Source: Leptospira chreensis (GTDB lineage: Bacteria > Spirochaetota > Leptospiria > Leptospirales > Leptospiraceae). Taken from it: a stretch of DNA of 64,000 nucleotides. Positions 47,004-56,230 of this stretch are shown one piece after another (the stretch's first letter is position 1; each line of letters opens with the position of its first letter). Position numbers and translations under genes: made by a program. The notes under the pieces were generated by a model that saw only the letters and a list, made by a program, of their open reading frames with translations, ran no database searches and was not told the DNA's origin. Where the stretch lies: the NCBI RefSeq assembly GCF_016919165.1, contig NZ_JAFFPS010000026.1:1-64000 (forward strand), written 5' to 3'.

Positions 47004-47572
47004 AATTCCGTTCGATTCTGAACATCATTAGGGGAAAGTTTTTCAGGATCTGTTGGATTTGGTTTGGTAGGATTTTGTGGTTGGGGTTTGGTATTGTTTT
47101 CTTTATCCACAGAGTATCCATAATAATAACCATGAACAATTTCTACCACAGTGACAGGAGTGTCTGAGTTTAGATTTTGAATTTCCACTGTGAGTTCTTC
47201 TGGTGGTGCTAATAATTCAAAGACCCACTGTGCTTCGCCTTCAATCTTTTCCTTTCTTAAGATGGTTGGATTTTCGTTTTGACCATTTCCAGAATACACA
47301 GTGAGAACCCACTCTTTCAATTTTCCATCAGTTGCCACACCGATACCAATGGATTGTGGGGAAGCCTCTCCTGCTTTTAAATCAAATCGAATGGCACCAC
47401 CTTTGGAAACGGCACCATAAAGTCTTTTTTTAGAAAGAGTAGGATAGAGAGCCAAATCTTGGATTCTAGTTGTGACTTCTTTCACATTTTGGCTCAGAAC
47501 GGATGGTTCGGAATGGATGGCCTGCATTGTGACAAGTACGATTCCAACCGATGCAATCAAAGAGTATCTCAT
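46976..47572 (-). CDS. Secreted hypothetical protein with Pro-rich tail
   Basis: Unrecognised 198-residue protein. It begins with a signal peptide (MRYSLIASVGIVLVTMQAIHSE), then a beta-rich domain of about 130 residues, and ends in a low-complexity tail rich in Pro, Asn and Thr (about 158-185). The tail overlaps the end of the DUF1574 gene. Separated from the FN3-like gene at 47625 by about 50 bases on the same strand, so it may be the last gene of the cyclase operon. Function unknown. Confidence 0.75.
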   Translation of the reverse strand: MRYSLIASVGIVLVTMQAIHSEPSVLSQNVKEVTTRIQDLALYPTLSKKRLYGAVSKGGAIRFDLKAGEASPQSIGIGVATDGKLKEWVLTVYSGNGQNENPTILRKEKIEGEAQWVFELLAPPEELTVEIQNLNSDTPVTVVEIVHGYYYGYSVDKENNTKPQPQNPTKPNPTDPEKLSPNDVQNRTEFYRTPFTKD

Positions 47573-47624
47573 TCTCTTAATAGGACAAAAAAAAGCGATT
47601 CCTTACAAGCAAAAGAAAAAGAAA

Positions 47625-48692
47625 TTATCTCGAACAATTTCGAAATTTAGTCAATTCTTGGAGTAGTGATTGGCGTTCATCTGGGTCGAGATTACTTCGA
47701 TTTTTCGATTGGAGTTCCATTCGTTCGAAGGCAGGTCGAAACCGGGGAGAACAATTCGCACTAAAGTAGTAGTAGGCACTCACTCTGTCGGATTCATTAT
47801 CGCTAATCAACTTATAGAACTCAAATACAGAATGATTGTCTTCACTCGAAAAATTTAAGATAACGTATGTTTTGTGACACTCACTTAAAGTAAGGGCTGG
47901 CACCTTAGTATTTTTACAATTCGCAGCTACATCGGTTTCTAAAAATGCCAACATCTCTTCATATGTATAGTCCCGAAATGATTTCCCTTTGGGTACGGTC
48001 ACTTTCGTTTTTTGGGTCAAAGGGTTATCTTTCGTTGTTGTGTTTTGGGTGACAACAGCTTGGGATTCTTGTTTGGAATCTGTGGTATGATGTTTTGGTT
48101 CTTCTACTTGAACAAAATTGGTAACCACTTTTGGTTTCTGATAAGGATTGGTGACGGTTAAATCATAAGGCCCAGATTTTGCTTCCGTTGTATCTACTTT
48201 TAAATCAATCCGTTCTGGTGATTTGACTTCCTTGCTGAGAATAGGAAGTGAATCTTCTTTTTTGGTAAGATCCACTTTGGTTGCTTCCAAAAAATGTTCC
48301 CCTTCAATGGTTACATTCGAAATTGTTTTTTCTGATTTGGATTCCGATTTGGGAAGGATGATTGGTTTTTCTTCTTCTGTCACAACCTTCGGTGGTTCGG
48401 AGATGATGACTTCTAAGTCTTTCCATGCAGACCAGACGGCTGGTTTTTTGAATAAGTTTAATGGTGCGGTTCTTACTAGATAAACACCTGACGGAAGTTC
48501 TTCGATGGAATGATAAGCCGTATCAATCTTTTTATCGATAACGATTTTACCAGATTTTTCTTTGATTTGGATTTGATACCCGCTGGCTTCGGGAATGGGT
48601 TTCCAAGCGATGAGTTTGGTTCCGTCCTGTGCGAAGAGGGAAACAGAGACCAAACAAAAAAATAAAAAGAATCGTTTTGTATTTAGTTTCAT
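47625..48692 (-). CDS. Secreted FN3-like protein
   Basis: 355 residues with a signal peptide (about 1-21, ending SLFAQD). Residues about 25-95 form an FN3-like domain (IAWKPIPEASGYQIQIKEKSGK...LPSGVYLVRTAP) of the same type as the repeats in the neighbouring FecR protein. The middle is a low-complexity Lys/Thr/Ser-rich linker and the end is a helical Cys-containing domain (VAANCKNTKVPALTLSECHKTYVILNF; ANCSPRFRPAFERM). Start overlaps the FecR gene by four bases. Probably outside the cytoplasm; role unknown. Confidence 0.8.
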   Translation of the reverse strand: MKLNTKRFFLFFCLVSVSLFAQDGTKLIAWKPIPEASGYQIQIKEKSGKIVIDKKIDTAYHSIEELPSGVYLVRTAPLNLFKKPAVWSAWKDLEVIISEPPKVVTEEEKPIILPKSESKSEKTISNVTIEGEHFLEATKVDLTKKEDSLPILSKEVKSPERIDLKVDTTEAKSGPYDLTVTNPYQKPKVVTNFVQVEEPKHHTTDSKQESQAVVTQNTTTKDNPLTQKTKVTVPKGKSFRDYTYEEMLAFLETDVAANCKNTKVPALTLSECHKTYVILNFSSEDNHSVFEFYKLISDNESDRVSAYYYFSANCSPRFRPAFERMELQSKNRSNLDPDERQSLLQELTKFRNCSR

Positions 48693-50581
48693 CGTTTCTC
48701 TTTATACAACCGTTTTGGTGAAATGAATTCAATATCAGAAGGTTTTAAGGATTTGAATTGGTCCAAAGCCAAAATAAAACTTCCCTTTCTGGATAATAAT
48801 AAATTGGAATCTTTATACACACTCAGATCCCAAGAGAAGGAACCTTCATCTAAGATACTTAAATCCTTTAAGTTGTGTTTTGAATCCTTTGTTGTGATTT
48901 TATAGATGGCTACTTTTTTATCATTTGTGTGTTGGTATAAAACCAAATCATATCTGTCGGCCACTACACCCACCACCTTCCATTGGAAATCCAAACTGGT
49001 TTTCCCTTTCATTTGAACAATGGTCCCATTGGGTGACATCATTTCTAGTTTGGGTTCTTGTTTGGAATCGTTTGGTTCTTCTACTGGTTCCTGTTTTTTC
49101 TTTTTGTCGACTACAGTGAAACTCAGTAAACTGGAGGATTCTGTTTCTTTTCCTTCTTTGGATTTTCCAGTGATACTAACATAGAAAGTTCCTTTTCCCA
49201 ACTGATTCCAGTTAGGTACAAGAAAGTTTGATCCTGTCTCTTCCGATAAAACAATCGGTGTCATTTTTGAATCTTTTGCAAATTTTAATTGGTAAGACTT
49301 TAGTTCCGCATTCCCATCCCAGATTAAAATGGCTTGGTTTTGTTTGATTTCATCCATTGAAATTTCTGCCCCATTGGCCGGTCGTAACCATTTTGGTGCG
49401 GGAACTGTATTTTGTTTTTTGATGATGAAGGATAAAACTTGGCTTTCTCTATCTTTTGTATCAGGAAATGAAGACTTGGCAACTACCTTCCAATAATAAG
49501 TTCCTTCTTTCAGATCGTCATAAGAAATTTGATTTGCTGTTGTTTCTAGTTGTTTGATCGGGTTCGTTAATTTTGGCGAATGGGATACAATCAACTGATA
49601 AGAATTAGCGGTTGTGAGTTTGGTCCAAGTGAGTGTGACGAGAGGGTAGGTTTGGACAAAAGGAAAAGTAGTTCCTTGTTCTGGAGATTCTCCTTGGAAG
49701 GATTCTCGTTTGGTGACAAAGAACTTATTAATTTCACTGAATTCAGGATCGGTTCCCGTTTTGTTTTTAACTTTTAATCTCCAATAGAAGGTTCCTTCTT
49801 TTAATCGAAAGTCAGCTTGGTTTCCTTCTACTTTTTCATTGATCAGCGTCAATTGAAAGTTAGGTGATCTTGATATTTCTAATACAGGGTTTTCATATCC
49901 CGATTCTACTTTCCATTGGAAATGGACCGATACATCTTCCGGTTCGGTATAGAATAATTTTTGAGAAGAGGGCGAGACTAAGACAACGGGAATTTTTTTG
50001 ATTTCGATTCCTGTTTTTTTGAACTCTGCTTTTTTTCCCTCTTCCACTGCAACGGACTTACCATCCTTTTGTTTGACAGTGGTTTTTCCTTTTTCTACAA
50101 ATATACTCAGTTCCCTTTCTTTGGAACGTTCAATTTTGACATTTCCTGAATCTACATTGATTTCACTTCCGGAACTTGTGATTTTGATATTGTTTGGTTG
50201 GGAATCGTTCTTTTTGACTTCTAGAGATCCTTGGGTGAATTCCAGGTTTGGTTCCTCGCCCGTCAAATCTAAGTTAAACATTGAATTTTCATCAATGTTA
50301 ATTTCTGTTCCGTCTTTCAATCGAATGAGTGCATCCGAAAAAGCTTCGGATCGGATGGTGTCTTTATTGGTGAGAGGGCTATTGTTTTCTAACTTTTCCC
50401 AAATGACTTCATCTTCAAATTTTCTTTGAACAATATTGTTTTTAAAAAAAATAGTTCCTACAACTTCTCTGTCACCAATCCCAATTTTGCGATTGATATC
50501 CAAATAAAACAAAATGGAAAATAAAAAAGCAACACTGAGTAGGGTAAATAAGACGAGACGATCTCGTTTGTCTAAATTCAT
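48689..50581 (-). CDS. FecR-domain protein with FN3-like repeats
   Basis: 630 residues. One N-terminal membrane helix (LFTLLSVAFLFSILFYLDI, about 11-30), then a FecR-type domain (GDREVVGTIFFKNNIVQRKFEDEVIWEKLENNSPLTNKDTIRSEAFSDALIRLKDG in outline, about 35-200) and about four repeated FN3-like units with WxxxxxAxxYQLxxxxD-type motifs. FecR domains in general carry signals across the inner membrane. Overlap by ATGA with both neighbours shows a three-gene unit with the cyclase. No FecI sigma factor is present, so the output may be the cyclase. Confidence 0.85.
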   Translation of the reverse strand: MNLDKRDRLVLFTLLSVAFLFSILFYLDINRKIGIGDREVVGTIFFKNNIVQRKFEDEVIWEKLENNSPLTNKDTIRSEAFSDALIRLKDGTEINIDENSMFNLDLTGEEPNLEFTQGSLEVKKNDSQPNNIKITSSGSEINVDSGNVKIERSKERELSIFVEKGKTTVKQKDGKSVAVEEGKKAEFKKTGIEIKKIPVVLVSPSSQKLFYTEPEDVSVHFQWKVESGYENPVLEISRSPNFQLTLINEKVEGNQADFRLKEGTFYWRLKVKNKTGTDPEFSEINKFFVTKRESFQGESPEQGTTFPFVQTYPLVTLTWTKLTTANSYQLIVSHSPKLTNPIKQLETTANQISYDDLKEGTYYWKVVAKSSFPDTKDRESQVLSFIIKKQNTVPAPKWLRPANGAEISMDEIKQNQAILIWDGNAELKSYQLKFAKDSKMTPIVLSEETGSNFLVPNWNQLGKGTFYVSITGKSKEGKETESSSLLSFTVVDKKKKQEPVEEPNDSKQEPKLEMMSPNGTIVQMKGKTSLDFQWKVVGVVADRYDLVLYQHTNDKKVAIYKITTKDSKHNLKDLSILDEGSFSWDLSVYKDSNLLLSRKGSFILALDQFKSLKPSDIEFISPKRLYKEKR

Positions 50582-52428
50582 TTTTTCCCCTTCTTCACTG
50601 CAGTGATTCCCACTAACTTCTGTAGTTCGCTCAAACTTTTGGGGTAATTGGGATCTGTTTTTCTACCGAGTACAGCATAGACTTTTTGAGCTTTCGATTT
50701 TCCTTTTAACTCGATTTCTCCCATGCTGAGTACATGGTAATCGGATTTGATTTCTTGGTAAGTGGTTTCTGTAATGAGGATGTCGGTTTGGGTTTCTTTA
50801 TTCAATGACTCCACACGAGACGCAAGGTTGACCGAATCTCCAATGACAGTATATTCCATTTTATTGGCACTACCGATTTGTCCTGCAATCACATAGCCGG
50901 TGTTAATTCCGCATCCAATCTGGATGATTGGCTTTTTAACAGACCCACGTCCTTCATTGAATTCGATGAGTTTTTCTCGCATACGGAGTGCAGCTTCTAC
51001 AGAGGACTTAGCATGTTGTTTGGAATCACGAAGGGCACCCCAAGTGGCCATGATGGCATCTCCAATAAACTTATCTACTGTTCCGCCTGTGTCTTGGACA
51101 CATTTCACCATCTCTGTCATGTATTGGTTTAAAAATTCCACAACCTCTTCCGGTTGTAACTTTTCTGAAATGGCAGTAAAACTTCGGATATCCGAGAAAA
51201 AGATGGTACAATACTTTCTTTGTCCCCCGATGGATAGTTTCCCTTTGGCAGCAAGTTCTGCGATGTCTTGGTTGACAAACCTTCCAAAGGAATCTTTTAA
51301 TTTTTCACGTTCTTCTAAACCCCGTCCCATACTTACGAATGATTTGGTGAGTGTTCCAATTTCATCATGGGTTGTAGCATGAAGTTCAATGTGATAGTTT
51401 CCACGTCGAATTTCTTCGGAGGCATCCACCAATTTTAAGATGGGTGTTGATAGAGATTTTGCAAAAATATAAACAACGATAAAAGAAAGAGCGAGTGATA
51501 CAATGAGTATGTAAACATTTCGTTTCTGAATGTTATTGACTTCTTCAAAAATTTTAGCTTCTCGCACTTGAGAGATCACGCCAACTCCACCGAGTCCTAG
51601 TTTTTTGAATGATCCAAGGTAAGACACGCCGTCTTTGGCTTCATAACGAAACTGTCCATTGTCGACTGTGGATTTTTTCATACGTTCCACAATAGGTAGG
51701 TCGTTTAGATTGATACCCGATAATACCACCTTAGCATCGGGATGTGCGAGTACACTTCCATCCTCACTAACAAGAAAGGTTTCTACTGGTCCTGATGTTT
51801 GGAAGGCATCTAAGAGGCTGTCCAGTTTGACTAGTGTGACAAGAATGGTATGTGTATCTTTGGATTCTGAAAGGGGAAAACTAAGACAAAGGATGGGGTG
51901 ACGAAAATGAGGACTTGCATTCCAAATAACAGTAGTTCCACTAAATGCTTTTTTTAATTTAGGTTGGATGGTTCGGAGTAATCCTTTCACTTCTGCTTTT
52001 TGGTAATCATATTTTTGTAAGAACTCATCATTCAATGCTTCAAATTTTGGATTCAAACTGACATCATAAGCACCAATCAAAAGAAAATTTTGATCTTCAT
52101 CAAACAATTCTTTGGCGATAGCATTGGCTGAGTTGGGATTTCTTAAGATGGCAGATGCCGTGATGTGGACATCTTGTTTCATCGAATGTAAGTCCGACTT
52201 TACTTTTAAGGAAAGGATTTCATTGATTTTGATGTTGTTTTCTTTTACTCGAACCTCACTATCTTTTCTGAAAAAATAAGAAGCAAGAAAGATGATCCCC
52301 GACATGGAGACAAGTAAAACAATCGATGTAATGAGAAGTAGTTTGTATCGAATCGGAAACTGCAATTCTCCAGGAGATAAGGAATTCTTGGAAAAGAGGG
52401 AACGGAGTTTTAGCAATATCGTTTTCAT
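50578..52428 (-). CDS. Membrane adenylate/guanylate cyclase (dCache-HAMP-CHD)
   Basis: 616 residues. Two N-terminal helices flank a dCache-like sensor domain (about 50-300, with FLVSEDGSVLAHPDAKVVLSG), then HAMP (SLSTPILKLVDASEEIRRGNY) and a class III cyclase domain. The metal Asp residues lie in FFSDIRSFTAIS and FIGDAIMATWG, with Lys in DKFIGD and the Thr-containing EYTVIGDSVNLASRVE region, which favours cAMP. The reaction makes a second messenger in response to an outside signal. It starts a minus-strand unit with FecR and FN3-like proteins. Confidence 0.93.
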   Translation of the reverse strand: MKTILLKLRSLFSKNSLSPGELQFPIRYKLLLITSIVLLVSMSGIIFLASYFFRKDSEVRVKENNIKINEILSLKVKSDLHSMKQDVHITASAILRNPNSANAIAKELFDEDQNFLLIGAYDVSLNPKFEALNDEFLQKYDYQKAEVKGLLRTIQPKLKKAFSGTTVIWNASPHFRHPILCLSFPLSESKDTHTILVTLVKLDSLLDAFQTSGPVETFLVSEDGSVLAHPDAKVVLSGINLNDLPIVERMKKSTVDNGQFRYEAKDGVSYLGSFKKLGLGGVGVISQVREAKIFEEVNNIQKRNVYILIVSLALSFIVVYIFAKSLSTPILKLVDASEEIRRGNYHIELHATTHDEIGTLTKSFVSMGRGLEEREKLKDSFGRFVNQDIAELAAKGKLSIGGQRKYCTIFFSDIRSFTAISEKLQPEEVVEFLNQYMTEMVKCVQDTGGTVDKFIGDAIMATWGALRDSKQHAKSSVEAALRMREKLIEFNEGRGSVKKPIIQIGCGINTGYVIAGQIGSANKMEYTVIGDSVNLASRVESLNKETQTDILITETTYQEIKSDYHVLSMGEIELKGKSKAQKVYAVLGRKTDPNYPKSLSELQKLVGITAVKKGKK

Positions 52429-52506
52429 ATCATTGGTACTTTTACCAATTTCCGCGAAAACGGGACTAAAAAAAAAGTAAAATTGAAAAGTGAAACTATT
52501 TTTTTA

Positions 52507-53805
52507 CTAAGGGCAGGCCAAATCAACGTTATACGTTTGTCGGAATGGTTGCTCCGGGATACCAACTGTAGTCTCACGTACTACAGTGTCGGGATATCCG
52601 TCCTGCTTAATCAGGTCTCCTAAACAAACTACCTTATACAAACCTGGATTTAAGTATTTTATTTTAGCACCTTGTTTTGCGGGTGTTGCCGCAAGAGGCA
52701 AAACGTTTATAAATTCAGTTTCTGTGTATCGAAAGATGCCATAGTAATGTAACAAAGAGTTGCCCCCGCCAGAAATCGTAAGGCTCGATGCAGTTTCAGG
52801 ATAAATCACCCGAGCTCTTGTCAATATATTTCCGCCGGCATCTCCTTCCCCTTTATGGTCATAAAAAATATCACTGATACCAACATAGGTAACCGTTGTC
52901 GCCCGACTGGTTTGGTAAGAATGTAACATTAGGTTTTCTTTTAAGTTAATTCTTACTTCTAGAATATAAGGATCGAATCCATCCCGAATTTGCATATCCG
53001 ATTGGGTGGGAAGTTGCGAATAAAGAGTGGGGAACATTTTAGGTACAATGGTACTTTTGGCCGAGGAAGTTGTTCCCGCAACATAGTTGTTACGTGGGAC
53101 AATATTGAGTCCGTTAACGATTGGTCTATTGTCAAAACGACCAGTCACAGGAATTCCTGCGTCTAGTGCGTATCCAGTCACAAGAGAACGAAAGTAAATC
53201 GCTGCATAATAATACTGACGTCCAATCCAAGGTTGTCCTGTGGCGAGTGCGGATTGCCAACTTTCTGTTTGGGAAGAGGGGTCATTGGAAGGAAACTGAG
53301 CTCCGATCCCATTAAAGAAATCAGATGCTTTGAGAATTCCATTACTTTCCGTACAGGTATTGTTATCAAAGGAATACGTAACCGTACAAAATACTTGCCT
53401 GTTAGGTGCAATGTAGTCCCAGAATTTATTGGAATCCACTGTATCACGAATCTGTGTCAGTTCATTTAATCCCTTCACGTATTTACTGGAGATTCTCACC
53501 TCTCCAATATCGAGAAAGATAGGAATGTTTCCCACTTTGGGTTGGTTGACAAGAGTCATGGTTGGGTCCACACCTTCCCCTTGCGCATCCACATACAAAT
53601 CCCCGGTTCCATTATTGAGTTCACCCCAATCGAGAGGATTGTCTGTTGCATATGTTCCTTTTAGGAGTAACAACATACGATTGTTGAAGAGAGTGGAAAC
53701 AACGGGGAGTTTCGATTCTTCCCCTAAGTCCAGTTTGGTTTTACAATCGATAAAAAGGAAAACATTGAGAAATAGAATGAAGACAGGTAGTAAGTGGGAT
53801 TTCAT
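52507..53805 (-). CDS. Lipoprotein, unknown
   Basis: 432 residues from ATG 53805 (MKSHLLPVFILFLNVFLFIDC), with a clear lipoprotein signal ending FIDC. The frame opens six codons earlier, but this start is a single base after the preceding stop and gives a standard signal. No domain is recognised; the sequence is beta-rich with a Cys-containing loop (VFCTVTYSFDNNTCTES, about 140-155). It is coupled to the outer-membrane-protein gene upstream, so both may act at the outer membrane. Confidence 0.82.
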   Translation of the reverse strand: MKSHLLPVFILFLNVFLFIDCKTKLDLGEESKLPVVSTLFNNRMLLLLKGTYATDNPLDWGELNNGTGDLYVDAQGEGVDPTMTLVNQPKVGNIPIFLDIGEVRISSKYVKGLNELTQIRDTVDSNKFWDYIAPNRQVFCTVTYSFDNNTCTESNGILKASDFFNGIGAQFPSNDPSSQTESWQSALATGQPWIGRQYYYAAIYFRSLVTGYALDAGIPVTGRFDNRPIVNGLNIVPRNNYVAGTTSSAKSTIVPKMFPTLYSQLPTQSDMQIRDGFDPYILEVRINLKENLMLHSYQTSRATTVTYVGISDIFYDHKGEGDAGGNILTRARVIYPETASSLTISGGGNSLLHYYGIFRYTETEFINVLPLAATPAKQGAKIKYLNPGLYKVVCLGDLIKQDGYPDTVVRETTVGIPEQPFRQTYNVDLACP

Positions 53806-53806
53806 A

Positions 53807-54445
53807 TCAAAACAACACTCCAACAGTTAGACCGAAATAGAAAAAGTCCACGTTTTGCAAAGTGTAATTGGCCGGATTTTGCAAACGAGGGTCATCATAA
53901 GGACTTGCCAATGGATATCGGTATTCGCTCGGAACATCCATATTCGTCTCAAAAATCTTATGATAGTCCAATCTGACTCCAATCCGAATCCTACGGCCAG
54001 CAATAAAACTCGCCTCTAACCCGGCAAAGGCGGAAGGATTCCAACGAGCCGTATCGGAGGGACGAGCCACCACATAAGCGGAACCACCACCCCCTTTCAA
54101 AAAAAACTGAATGGGAAGTTCAATGGGGATTTTGTAAGCTAAGGCAGCATAAAGTGGCATGGCTGTGAGAGCGCGTTCCGACCGAGATAAAAACACAGCG
54201 TAAGATCCACCAATTTCCGTATAAAAAATCCAAGGCCAAGGCATACGGGCATAAAACCCTCCCCCGAGAGTGGTGTCCAAAATACGAACTGTGGGAGTTC
54301 CAGGCATGGGATTGGCCGCTCCGACCCATCCACCAATTTCATACCTTCGTTTGTTGTATTCCTCTAAGGTTTGTGCGGAAAGAAGACCGGAAAATAGAGT
54401 GAGTGCCAGAAAAAGGCTAAGGAAGAGTGATTTTATACAATTCAT
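53807..54445 (-). CDS. Outer-membrane beta-barrel protein
   Basis: About 212 residues from ATG 54445 (MNCIKSLFLSLFLALTLFSGLLSAQ), a signal peptide. The mature part reads as alternating strands (YEIGGWVGAANPMPGTPTVRIL, FYTEIGGSYAVFLS, AYKIPIELPIQFFLKGG) and ends GLTVGVLF with a terminal Phe, typical of barrel proteins. It overlaps truA by 29 bases and is one base from the lipoprotein gene. Number of strands roughly eight to ten; function unknown. Confidence 0.82.
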   Translation of the reverse strand: MNCIKSLFLSLFLALTLFSGLLSAQTLEEYNKRRYEIGGWVGAANPMPGTPTVRILDTTLGGGFYARMPWPWIFYTEIGGSYAVFLSRSERALTAMPLYAALAYKIPIELPIQFFLKGGGGSAYVVARPSDTARWNPSAFAGLEASFIAGRRIRIGVRLDYHKIFETNMDVPSEYRYPLASPYDDPRLQNPANYTLQNVDFFYFGLTVGVLF

Positions 54446-55211
54446 GAATTTCTGGATAATCTTCGTAATATGCGCGGACAAAATAGAGTCCGTCCGGCGG
54501 GAGGGTGATCCCTGCTATCGTACGGTTCTTCTCTTCCAAAATGGAGCCGATGGATCTAGATTTCCAACGTCCCTTCCCAATGTCCAGTAAAGTTCCTACA
54601 GTAATACGAACCATATTGTGCATAAACCCATTGGCACGAATTCGGATTTGGATCCAATCTGATGTCAATCGTTCCAAACGAATGTCATAGATATTTCGGA
54701 TCGCCCGTTTGCCCGCCATTGATTTTGCTTTGGTAAGAGAACGAAAGTCCTTCTCGCCAATGAGATTCTCTAATTGGTTTTCTACAAAATCCCAATCTAC
54801 AGGGTGTTTCTCCCAAAAGGCTCGGCCTTCTACAAAACTACTTTCGTATTTGCTGTAATAGATTTTGTAGATGTATTCTCTTCCCGTACAACTGAATCTC
54901 GAATGAAACTCTTTGGGAACTTCGACAATGTTTTTAACGGATACTCCTCTTTTGGTGAGGGCATTCACAGAGACGAGGAATTTGTGGAAGTTAGGAATGG
55001 GAAACTCTGTTTTGAAATTACACACCATGCCCAATGCATGCACACCCGTATCGGTTCTTCCAGCAACTGACAAAGGTGATGCGGGGTTTTTGTTTAAAAT
55101 AATGGTTAGAGCAGATTCAATGGAGGACTGAACCGTAGGAATGTCTTTTTGTTTCTGCCAACCGTAAAAATGATTACCGTCGTATTCGACGAGAAGAGCG
55201 TAGTTGGGCAA
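54417..55211 (-). CDS. truA: tRNA pseudouridine(38-40) synthase
   Basis: TruA modifies tRNA positions 38-40 in the anticodon arm. The catalytic Asp is in VAGRTDTGVHALGMV, and VEYDGNHFYGWQ opens the domain as in E. coli TruA. I choose TTG 55211, 13 bases after GGAGG and five bases after the preceding stop, giving MPNYALLVEYDG; a longer frame starts at 55271 but would overlap the DUF2225 gene. The C-terminus overlaps the outer-membrane protein gene. Confidence 0.94.
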   Translation of the reverse strand: MPNYALLVEYDGNHFYGWQKQKDIPTVQSSIESALTIILNKNPASPLSVAGRTDTGVHALGMVCNFKTEFPIPNFHKFLVSVNALTKRGVSVKNIVEVPKEFHSRFSCTGREYIYKIYYSKYESSFVEGRAFWEKHPVDWDFVENQLENLIGEKDFRSLTKAKSMAGKRAIRNIYDIRLERLTSDWIQIRIRANGFMHNMVRITVGTLLDIGKGRWKSRSIGSILEEKNRTIAGITLPPDGLYFVRAYYEDYPEIHELYKITLP

Positions 55212-55215
55212 ACCC

Positions 55216-56094
55216 TTACTTCTCGCCTCCCATTGCCTCAAGGATCGCATTGTATTCGTCATACAACTCACGAGTCATTTCTACGATAGGACCTGGTTTT
55301 CCTTTGGAAGCTTTTCCCGAACCATAAAGTCTTGCGAGTGTTCGTTTGGCGCGAGACAAAAGTAGAACTTGATCATCTGGTTTGGGAGCCATTTGGTCTT
55401 TGAACTTTTTGGTTAAAAATGCATTTAGATAAATAACACCGTCAAATCCCCAGTTGTTATCGGTATCGGGTCCGAGCATTCCTGCCGCTTGGTCAACAGG
55501 TTCGTTTCCATTTTGCATTAATTCCAATGTAAAACCGTAGATAACAGCTGCTTTTTGGTAGAGTAAGTCTCTGATTTTGTCATAACCGATATGAGGAAAC
55601 TCTTCATGTAAGTCGGAAAAATACCAAGCAGCACGAATGGCACAAACTGCTTTTTTCGGAGTAGGGGCAACACTCGCACCCCGGAGTTGGTAACAGTCCA
55701 TTCCGAGCAGGTAGGATGCAGCACCTAACACAATTTGGCGGTCTGCAGTAAAATCAAGAGGTCCGAGGATTTTTTCAATATAAGCTCTGCGACTATCAGT
55801 GGCCATGCGGATGGCTTCGTTGTCGGCAGGGTTTAAAGAATTCCAATCTTTCGGAAAAGAGGAATAAAGGCAACGCGGGCAAACGGACATGACATAATCC
55901 AGAGGACTGACACGACCAAATTTTCGATTTTTTTCGTACAATCGACGTAAATCCTGAGCCAACTTCCCGGCGATGAGTCGTCCACCCCCTTGGAACATTT
56001 GTTCCTTTTGGTGATTTTCATCACAAATCGGGCAAACTGTGGACTCTTTGGCGCGAAAAGATACTTTTTTGGACTGGGCTGCAGCTAGGGACAT
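55216..56094 (-). CDS. DUF2225-family protein
   Basis: 292 residues with paired CxxC motifs: TVCPICDENH near residue 20 and MSVCPRCLYSSFP near residue 70, as in DUF2225. These probably bind zinc. The C-terminal half is helical (CAIRAAWYFSDLHEEFPHIG). No enzymatic activity is known for the family. It is the first gene of the minus-strand group with truA; TAA overlaps nothing but sits beside the truA start. Confidence 0.85.
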   Translation of the reverse strand: MSLAAAQSKKVSFRAKESTVCPICDENHQKEQMFQGGGRLIAGKLAQDLRRLYEKNRKFGRVSPLDYVMSVCPRCLYSSFPKDWNSLNPADNEAIRMATDSRRAYIEKILGPLDFTADRQIVLGAASYLLGMDCYQLRGASVAPTPKKAVCAIRAAWYFSDLHEEFPHIGYDKIRDLLYQKAAVIYGFTLELMQNGNEPVDQAAGMLGPDTDNNWGFDGVIYLNAFLTKKFKDQMAPKPDDQVLLLSRAKRTLARLYGSGKASKGKPGPIVEMTRELYDEYNAILEAMGGEK

Positions 56095-56230
56095 AGGAAA
56101 AATCTAGGAAAAGGCTCAATTTTAAAATACAATCTGTCAATCCAATATCAGAAATCTCCGATAATACTCACAGGGGCCACCCCGAAATTACTTGTAAGAT
56201 TCTTCGAAGGAAGGAAAGTACGGAAACGGA

